From: Morinoia aosen
Lineage: Eukaryota; Arthropoda; Malacostraca; Amphipoda; Talitridae
Length of the DNA stretch: 64,000 nt
Assembly: GCA_030386875.1 (NCBI GenBank)
Contig: CM059562.1
Coordinates: 61,316,201 to 61,380,200, forward strand
Direction: 5' to 3'
In this document: positions 22,453 to 31,859 of the stretch, piece by piece
Layout: each line of letters opens with the position of its first letter
Numbering within the stretch: the stretch's first letter is position 1
The notes under the pieces: model-generated
What the model was told of the DNA's origin: nothing
The model's input: only the letters and a program-made list of their open reading frames with translations
The model's database searches: none
Made by a program: the position numbers and the translations under genes

Positions 22453-24941
22453 AAATGAATGAAGTCGATAAAAATTCGTCTTGTAAATTTGGGTGGGTTA
22501 AATGACAGAAGCACAACAAAATTTACACTGTTGGTATCCGCCTAAAGTTCTTGTTTGAATGAGGCTGAAATATTGATTACCAATTCGTATTAAAACTCTT
22601 GTGCTACCCTGGAGACCCATAAAATTATTCTTAATTTAAATGAATTTGGTTTTAAACACGTATATCTGATGTATATCTTAGAATAGTATTTTAAAATAAT
22701 ACCTTAAAAGTCCTTTAACTTATACGGGCCCACAAGTAACGCTAATCAAATGCATCCATTTGGGTGCTCTTTTAAGTTTTACCATCAAGCTTTATCATCT
22801 TTACGTGATTATCATCACTCATTACTCGTGATGATTTAATAATTAATTAATTGTAAAAAATATTTGCAAATTAGTGCATCGATGTAAATTTAACGCATTC
22901 TAAGGTTCAACGACTTAATGTCAGTTTTGGAGTGGAAAACTTTAGGATTTCACCTGATTTTCCATAAAACATGCAATATTTTTCACATTTGGCCAAGTGA
23001 TTCAAAAAATGATAAGCGTGGGATGCATAGCTGTTTTCTTCGATGCAGCGTAGCGAACATAAAACACTTGCAATCAATTTTTTATTTTATTTGGAACTAC
23101 AGATGAGTGGCAGCTAGGCTGTAACCTTGGATTTTGCGAGCGTGACCAGACCTGCAAGCTGTTATGTTGCTTCTCATGTCAAAATGTATAGAGTTTGCTC
23201 TATTTTGAGCACAATCTATTTAATTGATGATTTAGACTAAAAAATAAGATCAACCTGAAAGCAACTCGCTGACCAACTAGGTAACGCAAAGTGACTGACA
23301 CTCAGCAAGCTTCACTAACGACAAAGGGCTATTTCACATCGAAATAAATAACGTGCAGACGTTATGTTTTCATGCAAAATTATGACACCTTTGTACATGT
23401 GGACACCATGAAAACTTGTGTATGAAGGTGATCGCTTGGGGCATATACACAAATATTGAGTCAGGAATTTATTCTGCCTCAGCTAAAATTTCTTGACTTC
23501 TATATATAATCTTTGAGTCGCAGTCGCAAAACTTACTTTGATCTGAAAAACTAATGGTGAAACTAGAGAGGGCTTATATGTATTCTAATCCCACCTTTTA
23601 AGCCTATGACACAACCTAAAGAAAACAATTGTTCCCAACGAACACGCAATTTTTAATAATCATCTTTAAAATGATTCTTGCTGAATGTGGCAAAACAACC
23701 TAAAAGATTCAAGATTCGTATTCAAATTCTTCGCTTGGATTTCCTCGGTGTTTCTTTATTTTGTTGCTATTGAAGCAGGTCACTGCGGTAAAAGTATCTT
23801 CGTACCTAGGAATTTTTTTAAAATTTAACCCCAACCAAACCTCACCATTTTAAAGCTTGACACTTCGGCCGTAGAAGCCTTCTGTTATGATTGACAGCCC
23901 TACGCATTACAAGAATATGTGTATAAATTTTGGTTCCAACTTGAGTGGCGTGCAACGTTTTACCTTTAACGTCTATCATTGAGAACCACCTAAGGCTCAA
24001 AAGTTTCTGAATACAGTTCACGTACTTAAAATGTGAAAATGAGTTCGATTCCGCCGCTGCTCGTCTCCCACCACGTTATATCCGCAAGGTGTCCCCAACA
24101 CGCCTAACCCCTAAGGTACAGCGGTCGTTAAAATGAAACTTGGCATAATGACACGCAACTTCTAACCTTCACATCAATGATATTTCCTGACGCTAAATGC
24201 ATAACCACCAGGATTCCACTGTACTACGCTATTTCAATGTTAAACAAGTAAAGAGATTTTTGCAGAAGTCTGACTCTATGTGAGACCATTGGTTCACATC
24301 GGGCGTTCTTATCTGTCCTCCATCAGCAAATTGTGTGCGAATGTGAGGAATTGAATTATAATGGGAACATGAATTTCAATATATTATCAGAATGAATAAA
24401 TTTTAGATTTTTACGTGTTCTTTATGACTAGCACGTGTTTTTCTACGTATAAGTGTGCATATGCGTTTGGAAACTTGGTTCAAATTAATGAGCCGAACGT
24501 TCATTTTATGCTCACAGTTGTGCATAATAGGTCATTTTTTTGACAAGAACGGTTATAATAACTCAATCCAAAAACACATACAGCATTATTGTGAAAAGTT
24601 TTGTGTCGGTTGTGACGTATTCTATCAGTGCCTCAACTTTGTCTTTACGTACGTGTTTAAAATGTTTGAAATTAAGGTTGAAATAAGAGAAGTTACATTT
24701 TTTCTTCTGTTTTAGTTGTTCACCCACTGGAATTATTCTTAAACGAACATCACCCATCATCGTACATCCACTAAAATGATGACTTTCATTTTAAAACTTT
24801 TCAAGACTTCTTATTTTCTAATACATTTTAAATACATACTTTATCTCAAGTACGATAATTTTAATTATTTCTTATGAACTCAGGAAAGTTAGTTTTCTTC
24901 AATCGAATTATCATAAGAAACTTATAAACGATGTAACTAAG

Positions 24942-26576
24942 ATGGTATCGCTAATTTCTGATGAAACAAAATTCGAATTGAAAACTGAATCATGGGAGAA
25001 AATTATACTTCAAATTGAAGATAAGATTAATAATTTTTTGCGGAAACTTAAAAATTTACACGCTCTGTCCAATGAACTGTATTCAAAATTGTATGTATCT
25101 GGTTCAAGTCCAGGAATCTTGTATGGTCTACCTAAAGTGCACAAGCCCGACTTTTCTACAAAATTTCAGTTTCGGCCCATTTTTGCCGCGGTCAACACCC
25201 CTAGTTACAGTTTAGCTCGATTCTTGGTGCCTGTATTAAGTCCATTAACTAAAAATGAGTATACGTTAGAAAATTCATCCCAATTCGTTAATGAGATTAC
25301 GTCATTTCAAAATGCGGATAATGTAACTATGGCTTCATTTGATGTTGAAAGTTTATTTACAAACATTCCTCTGACAGAAACAATCAATATAATTTTAAAT
25401 GCTTTTTTTGCCTCGTCAACAGATTTGATTTTGGGGCTTAGTAGAATTCAATTTAAAACTCTACTTGAACTTTCGGTCTTAAATTCTGTGTTTGTTTTTG
25501 CTGGCAAACTATATAAACAAATAGAAGGTCTTGGCATGGGTCTCCCTTTGGGCCCTACGTTTGCGAACATTTTTATGTGCCATTGGGAGCAGAAATGGCT
25601 TGCAGATTGCCCCACAAGTTTCAAACCCGTATTCTATAGAAGATATATTGACGATACTTTTTTATTATTTCAAGATCCTAGCCATGCCACCATGTTCAAA
25701 GACTATTTGAATTCTAAACATCCTAACATAAAATTTACTGTTGAAATTGAAAGCAATAATTGTTTATCATTTTTAGATTCCCAAATTACTAGAACAGGCC
25801 GCGCTTTTAAATCTTCTGTTTTCAGGAAGGTTACGTTTACTGGATTAGGCTTAAGTTTTTTCAGTTTCTGTACTTATAGGTTCAAGATTAATACTATAAA
25901 GACACTATTGAATCGAGCTTTTAATATTTGTTCAAACTATGTGGACTTGCACGGTGAATTTACTTTTCTGAAGAGTTTTTTTAGTCGAAATGGGTTTCCT
26001 TCATCTATAGTTCATGTTCAAATTAAAAAATTTCTGGCTAAAAAATATACCATAACATGTACACCTCCAGAGCCAATGCAACGTCTATATTGTGTATTCC
26101 CGTATTTTGGAGATTTTACTGATAAGATGTCAAGAGATTTAGAAACCCTTTTTAAACGCCATTTTCCTGCTGTGAAACTATGTATTATTGCCGTCAATTC
26201 TCTTAAAGTTGGCTCTTTTTTCCGCTACAAAGACGTGATTCCGAAGCGAATGCGGGCATCCGTTGTCTATAAGTTTAGTTGTGTACAATGTACATCTGGC
26301 TATGTCGGCATGACGACTTTGCCACTTTATATTAGGATTGCCCAGCATCGTGGAATCAGCTACCGTAGTGGAAGAATGTTAACCCAACCGCCTCACTCGT
26401 CTATTCGCCTTCATAGTGAACAGTGCTGCAATCGCATAGCAGAGGATGATTTTCAAATTTTACGTACTGCTCCTTATGAATTAGACTTGCGTATTTTAGA
26501 GTCTCTATACATAGCCACAGAAAAGCCTGACCTTAATAGTACAAATAGCTCATTTCCCCTGCAAATTTATGTGTAG
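24942..26576 (+). CDS. Penelope-like reverse transcriptase with GIY-YIG endonuclease
   Basis: An open 544-codon frame. Residues 59-80 carry ILYGLPKVHKPD and RPI, the conserved entry of Penelope RTs. FDVESLFTNIPL (133-144) holds the first catalytic Asp, GLGMGLPLGPTFANIF (196-211) the middle motif and YIDDTF (235-240) the YxDD active site. After a linker, residues 440-530 form a GIY-YIG nuclease: VYKFSCVQCTSGYVGM with the CxxC typical of animal Penelope elements, R465 and H469, and the acidic residue in ILESLYI. The protein would nick DNA and reverse-transcribe its RNA. Full-length relatives are longer, and about 200 N-terminal residues appear to be lost by 5' truncation. The frame is open upstream of this ATG (N-D-V-T-K is readable), so the annotated start is not the original one. 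Whether this copy is expressed is unknown. Confidence 0.93.
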   Translation: MVSLISDETKFELKTESWEKIILQIEDKINNFLRKLKNLHALSNELYSKLYVSGSSPGILYGLPKVHKPDFSTKFQFRPIFAAVNTPSYSLARFLVPVLSPLTKNEYTLENSSQFVNEITSFQNADNVTMASFDVESLFTNIPLTETINIILNAFFASSTDLILGLSRIQFKTLLELSVLNSVFVFAGKLYKQIEGLGMGLPLGPTFANIFMCHWEQKWLADCPTSFKPVFYRRYIDDTFLLFQDPSHATMFKDYLNSKHPNIKFTVEIESNNCLSFLDSQITRTGRAFKSSVFRKVTFTGLGLSFFSFCTYRFKINTIKTLLNRAFNICSNYVDLHGEFTFLKSFFSRNGFPSSIVHVQIKKFLAKKYTITCTPPEPMQRLYCVFPYFGDFTDKMSRDLETLFKRHFPAVKLCIIAVNSLKVGSFFRYKDVIPKRMRASVVYKFSCVQCTSGYVGMTTLPLYIRIAQHRGISYRSGRMLTQPPHSSIRLHSEQCCNRIAEDDFQILRTAPYELDLRILESLYIATEKPDLNSTNSSFPLQIYV

Positions 26577-26652
26577 ATTTTTAATGGAAAAACTTGTGTT
26601 CTTTAGATATGACTAAATTTTTCCTTTTTTCAATTTTTTACAGAATGACTTA

Positions 26653-26681
26653 CTGAGGATGGAGCTGGTCTCCGAAACGTT
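26653..26681 (+). ncRNA. Hammerhead ribozyme motif in Penelope-like 3' region
   Basis: The core is CTGAGGA (26653-26659) and GAAAC (26674-26678), with stem II GGAG/CTCC (26661-26664 with 26670-26673) and a five-base loop. Stem III is only the palindrome ACGT, and stem I is weak (few pairs). Minimal hammerheads of this form are known from the terminal repeats of Penelope-like elements. Here only the sequence core is seen. Confidence 0.55.
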
Positions 26682-26796
26682 TTACAGAGTGATTAGATTC
26701 TTTGTATATATTTTATTTCAAAACCTTGTACAGTTCCAATAAATATGATATCAATTATAACAGCGTTCTTCGTTTATAAGTTTCTTTTAATTATTT

Positions 26797-26976
26797 TTAT
26801 TGCGATTAGGTTGTTATTATTTATTATTCCATTATAATAATTTTTTATTTTCGTTTATAATTTCACTATTATTTCATGACTTTTCCATTGCTTATGTATT
26901 ATTATGTTATTTTGAGCATGATTTAATTGTATCATTATTATTCAATCCATTAATATTTTCTTACTTTTATGTTCCA
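26797..26976. other. AT-rich spacer
   Basis: Very AT-rich stretch (runs of TTATTATT) between the Penelope-like element and the inverted-repeat element. No feature seen. Confidence 0.5.
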
Positions 26977-28334
26977 CTAGTCCACCTCCCCTTTATTTGA
27001 AATAAGAATGAAGGTGAAATGAAAGAAAGGCCGTAAAAAATATAAAAAATACAATATCTCGAGAGTTGATAAGGCCGCGTGAACACGGCCCGTCAAAATA
27101 TTAGGACTGGAGCTTGTATCACAGATATGCTCATCACACACTGCAGGCTGGCTTCGGACAGACAGAGAGACGGACGGACGAACGCGGCTCTTATTATAGT
27201 ATAGATAGATTGCCATGCTGCAGCCAGCACCAACTGGAAATGTGAGTATGGAATCCAATCATGTACTCTCTTGCAGAGAAGCTAAGATCACATGGCACAT
27301 CAAGCAAGGAATATCGAAAAATTTAAACTATACTTTCGATGAAGTATTTATAAGCAAAGAAAATTTTGAGAAAGTTACTCATTTTTGCTGACAAAACCCA
27401 TCGGAGTCGGGTGGTACGAACTGCACAATTTAAAGCTCCGAATTGAATCTATATAACCCAGTAATACCCGTTGTGTTTATTAATATATTTGTTTGGTGTC
27501 CGCTTCTTAAGAAACATAGATTGTGTGAGTTTGCGGTATCATGGATACCGAATTCCTTAGTGTAGCATTAAAAGATGGCCTTTTCACGCTTTGAAATATT
27601 TGACATTTTAACAGGATAGGTTTTGCTAGGATAGGATAGGTTAGCTTAGACTAGGTTAAGCTAGGAGAGGCTAGGTTAGCACAGGTTAGGTAATACTGAC
27701 AGAATTTTTTCACGGGTCCACCTAACTTAACGATAACATAGTCCGTGGAATTTCCACGGGTCCTGCCGCTATCTACATGTAGTAATACCCTAGGTTTATT
27801 TGTTTGGAGTCCGCTTCTTCTATTTTCTTCGTCACGCTCATAAGGAGAGTTATAGTGACCGTATCTGTGATACGAGTTTCACCAGTGCGCAAGTACAAGA
27901 ATGTTTTTTTATCACGGGTACTGTTAAGATGGATATATTTGTTCGGCAGCACACCTGGAAAATTGTTCAAGAAAGTTAGTGAATCCCGTCATTTTTTGAC
28001 GGGCCGTGCACTCTACTATAATAATATACGTAGTACTATAATAAGAGCCGCGTCCGCCTGTCTGTCCGAAGCCGGCCGAAAGTGTGTGATGAGCGTATCT
28101 GTGATACAAGCTTCATCAACTCCACAATTTCTAGTGTATCAATCCATCAGATTCGAATAGGAAAGAATATCACGAAAATTCTTAGGAAATAGGATCGTGA
28201 ACTTTATTATACATTTTTGACGGGCCGTGTGCAGTCGGCCTCATTAACTCTCGAGAGATTTGATTTTTTTATTTCTTACGGTCTTCTTTCATTTCGCCTT
28301 CTTTCTTATATCAAATAAAGGGAGGGTGGAGTAG
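26977..28334. mobile_element. 1.36-kb element with long inverted terminal repeats
   Basis: The left end (26977 to about 27200) and the right end (about 28000-28334, reverse-complemented) align in blocks, including CTTTATTTGA, CTCGAGAGTT, ACGGCCCGTC, TTGTATCACAGATA and GGCTTCGGACAGACAG. The right arm carries an extra copy of the GACGGGCCGTG block. The interior (27600-27780) has a GGATAGG/GGTTAGG-rich minisatellite and a CACGGGTCC-bordered unit. No transposase is encoded, so it is probably non-autonomous. Superfamily is unknown and a target-site duplication could not be defined. Confidence 0.6.
27600..27772. repeat. GGTTAGG-like minisatellite plus CACGGGTCC unit
   Basis: Degenerate units of GGATAGGTT, GCTAGG and GGTTAGG (27610-27695) are followed by TTTTTTCACGGGTCCACC and, about 40 bp on, GGAATTTCCACGGGTCCTGC. 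The same two blocks occur in opposite orientation at 53065-53135, and one again at 53852-53872. The unit is therefore a dispersed repeat. Confidence 0.65.
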
Positions 28335-28432
28335 CGAACATAATTTACGGCCCCCTCACTAGCATACTGAAATATACTCGGAGAACCTCTCCCGGAAAAA
28401 TTTCGAGTGTTTCTAGTGTTGAGTATCTCATC

Positions 28433-28640
28433 TGGCCCCCACAATCTTCTGAACTCAACATTGTTGAGCATTTATGGTCGGTTTTAGAAATTCAAGTATG
28501 GAGTTGATTTCCGTTGTCATCGTCTCTAGAAAATCTGGAGGGTGGTTTACCTGAATAATGGCCTAAAATTCCTTGGAAACAATTAACAATTTGTATGATT
28601 CAATACCTCGGATAATTAAGGCTGTAATTGTCTCATAAGG
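28433..28640 (+). pseudogene. Tc1-like transposase relic, C-terminal end
   Basis: The plus-strand frame from 28433 reads WPPQSSELNIVEHLWSVLE, the SPDLNxIExLW block with the catalytic Glu. After several stops it continues with SSLENLEGGLPE and a WPKIPWKQL segment as in the C-terminus of Tc1 transposases. Four or more stop codons show it is dead. It begins about 100 bp to the right of the inverted-repeat element, and no N-terminal half was found. Confidence 0.7.
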
Positions 28641-28649
28641 TGGACCGAC

Positions 28650-29640
28650 ACCATATTAATACATTCACCGCGTTTCCCCGATTGTTAATGGTTGGTTTGT
28701 TTAGGTTGTAAGTAGCTGCATGAATTGGGTAATCGATATTACTGCTCGAAAACATTTTTATCCTTCCCAAGAAATATGAAAATACACGATAACATTTCAC
28801 TTCGTATGATGACAGTTATTCATTAACATGGTCACGAAACAAATGGAGGTCATTAATTTTTTTTCAGAACGTGAATAAGAAATTTATCGATTGAGCCAAT
28901 TAAATATATTTTTTGATTTTCCAACGTGATTCCATTATTATGTCCAAATCCTACGTACGTAGTTTTTTACTGAACTTATGGTAAAACTTTATAAATATGA
29001 TGAACTTTCTGGAAATAACCTCCCCACAGACGTCTTAGTGAATACATCAAACAAGCAAGCCACTGACTGCCTAAAATTAATCTTTCAGTTATTGCGGTTT
29101 GTCCGCGTCAGAATTTGTTTTGCATATTTATAGTTCACTTCTGAGTATGTCGACAGGAAAATAAAACATTGAATTTTAGGTAAGGCTAGAACTTTAATAT
29201 GAATTCTACTGTTTTATTTTCTACAACGTGCTCCCAAATATAGCTAATACAAAGTTCAGCATAATTTAACCTCTCACCTAAAAAGTCAAAACCTCAAAAC
29301 CCTTCTCAATATTGAAAAATCATTCAATATTTTCCGTGTTACTTCAAGGTGCATTCTGATATTTGGCCTGCTGTCGATATTTTAGCTCAATTTCTTTGTC
29401 TTGTGACAAAATTATTGTAAAGAAATGTAGAACTATGTGATCGTCCATTTTCTGTGGAGAAATTCTTTTCCGCGTTCGTCAAGAGACAGGGCAAGTTACG
29501 TGCGGCAAATTATCGGTGTAATATTTTCTTTCCTTCGTGACTGCGGTGTCATTTTAATTCTTTCTCAGTTGTTTGTCTGCATGACGTCGATAGCAGAATA
29601 TTTATCTTTGGGAGGATTATTGTGACCATAATATATTTGG
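28650..29640. other. No supported gene
   Basis: AT-rich DNA, with short open frames only and no motif recognised. Confidence 0.5.
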
Positions 29641-29644
29641 AGCA

Positions 29645-29795
29645 TTTGCTTCACAATAAGATACAATTCATGCCAGTTTGGGAATATCCCTACAAGGAAT
29701 AATCACAAACGGGTAAGTCTGGAGATCTAGAGGGGCCAGGGAACATTATCGAATCTTCGCATCACCTTATTTTTTCTGACCACAAATTGGCGCTA
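29645..29795 (-). pseudogene. Mariner-type transposase relic (copy 1)
   Basis: The minus strand reads IMFPGPSRSPDLPVCDYSL, a stop, then GYSQTGM. This is the third catalytic block (PPRSPDLxPxDxFLWGY) of a DDxD mariner-like family. The Trp codon of FLWGY is TAG. The DNA is alignable with 31575-31650 on the other strand, which has the same TAG. Confidence 0.6.
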
Positions 29796-31300
29796 ATTTT
29801 GAAAGTTAAAAATTAAAATTTAACGCCTACAATTGTTTTATACAGTAATCACCAGTTGTAAATAGCAGCTTCAGTGTTACAGCTTCGTTTTCATACGCCG
29901 ACTGTCAGCATGCATTCATGTCCTGTCACCTCACAGCCACGTTGCTCCATCCTCGAGGTTCTGAATTTTACTATAATTTTTATTTTGTGTTCTATATTGC
30001 AGCTCCTATTGGAACTTCAAAGTACAAGATGGATCGAGAGTAAATTTCATTGTATGATAAATAGCTGTATCCAACACTGAGAGTTAAACCTATTCAGGAA
30101 CTCAAGTCATGAAAAAAGTATATGAGCATTGTTTTCTGTTTTCAAAATTTGTTCTCATCGCATCTGGCAGAAAACCAAACGTCATCACTGGTGGCTCCCT
30201 TCGTAGGATATGTGTTAAAAAAACTCTTAATTGAGACGGGAATCTTTTCGAAAGCAGAACTTGAAAACGAAAAAAACGTGAACAGCAAAAATGGTACTTG
30301 TGGGTTTCTGTCACCACTTTTTGGGGTTTAATAAAGGGTAAAAGAACAACTTTCGGGAAGGTCCCAGGGATTCATTTTGGCCTGAAACAAAACAAAAATT
30401 TTAAATAATACAAATCAATAATAATTTAATTTAGCTAACCTAACTTAACCTAACCTTACCATCATAAGGAAACCATAAATTAATGGTGGTGACAGATAAC
30501 TCCCAAGTACCACAAAAATTTATAATTGATTCCACCCCCGGTGTGGATAGCAGCAGCTACGATGCCCAGCATTATTCCCCAAACAGACGAAGAAATGTGT
30601 GGAATAATTCACAGTAATTTATAAATGGATGTAAGATCGAATAAAATTATCAATATTGATGCTGAACCTGAGCGTATTTTAACAGGCTCATTAAAATGTG
30701 TTGTGAAATATGTAACGAATAATGATCCATTGTAGCTGCGTGAGTAAATGTGTGAGCAATAAATGACCTCAATATGGGTATAGGGATGGGTTACGAAAGA
30801 CGCTACAAATGTTAGTTGCATGAGCGCGTACAGGAAAATCATCACGGAAGAAATTAAATTTAAATGCTTCATGGAATCCGTAATATTTTGACAAACGAAA
30901 ACAACTAAAATTAAAGAAGACTTTAGGCGAAATGAAGGGATTGAGCGTAACACATATTTAGCCTGTACTACGTGTGCAGCGTAAAGTTCGGTGAGGTAGG
31001 CCGGAAGGGGAAAGCTAGCATATCTCCGGATGTAGACGGCAACAGAAACAAATTTATGAAGTTTGCTAGAGGTTCAAAGGAATACACGTTGCTAAAAACT
31101 GTCAGCTTAAGAGGATAGAATTGTGTTGATTGCAAACAAACACAAATAAACTTAATTTAAATTTTGAGCCATATTAGCTTGTGAGGTTGCACAGAAACAT
31201 TGAACGAGCATTGCGGGTAAATATTTGGAAAGAAAACCGGTTAAATTGGTTATTATGCTGTAGGGAAAAAGAAGTATACACATTAACGAAGAAGCCCCTG
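29796..31300. other. Unassigned DNA between two mariner-like relics
   Basis: No gene called. A short CTAACCTAACTTAACC-like patch (30430-30465) resembles the minisatellite at 53-54 kb. Open frames at 30102-30331 and 30609-30953 have no known motif. Confidence 0.45.
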
Positions 31301-31309
31301 AAAGTGAGT

Positions 31310-31810
31310 GTCATTAAGTTTGCCTTCAGTGATCAGATGGCGGTGACAAGCATGACCAGTTAGGTCGACACTCCATAGAAGTGGTAGGGTTAAGACAAAT
31401 GTCTGAAGACAAACGTCTGCGATAGGATTGAACATCGAGAAGTTACCCGACGAACGAAGCTGAATCACTAAGAGTGGTAAAGCGATTTCGATTGGAGAGA
31501 ACGGATGCGATCGGTAATTAAATGGATCACACCACAGTCTTAATTCGGTAACCGCATGATCTCAAGATTCGATCATGTTCCCTGGCCCCCCTAGATCTCC
31601 AGACTTATCCGTATGGGATTATTTCTTGTAGGGCTATTTCAACAGTAATGTGTACACCACTCGATCAAGAATTGTAGATGAGTTAAAACAGAGAATTCAG
31701 GATGGCATTAATTACTATAAATCAGCGGAGATATTCGCGGCGGTCAATGAGGAATCTCAACAGCAGATCTCAAGAATACATTCGTGCAGGAGAACACCAT
31801 GTACAGGGTT
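31310..31810 (+). pseudogene. Mariner-type transposase relic (copy 2)
   Basis: The plus strand gives SIMFPGPPRSPDLSVWDYFL, a TAG stop, GYFNSNVYTTRSRIVDELKQ, then RIQDGI and ISRIHSCRRTP, matching the C-terminal third of mariner-like transposases (PPRSPDLTPLDFFLWGY...). Further upstream frames are broken. A remnant FSDQM near 31330 may be the first catalytic Asp region. It is a dead copy related to 29645-29795. Confidence 0.65.
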
Positions 31811-31859
31811 TAATTTAAAAATATAAAAATTCCATCACTGTTTCTTGAATAACATGTTT

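Larger units (their letters stand above)
16581..24858. other. Long stretch without a supported gene
   Basis: This lies upstream of the lectin-like gene start. Three GC-richer islands (18290-18480, 20985-21095, 21270-21360) stand out from the AT-rich background and could be unrecognised exons, but none has a convincing family motif. A (TTTTA)n tract is at 22404-22430. No RNA gene or transposon end was identified. Confidence 0.45.
24859..26796 (+). mobile_element. Penelope-like retroelement, 5'-truncated
   Basis: A direct repeat TTTTAATTATTT (24859-24870 and 26785-26796) encloses the element and is a likely target-site duplication. Inside it, perfect 17-bp inverted arms lie at 24915-24931 and 26770-26786. 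The coding part starts abruptly within the usual RT N-terminus, so several hundred bases of the 5' part are missing. The 3' part holds a hammerhead motif (26653-26681). A single long frame without stops suggests a recent insertion. Confidence 0.8.

Noticed and set aside
24040-24060. tRNA B-box-like AGTTCGATTCC
   Set aside because: No matching acceptor or anticodon stem upstream.
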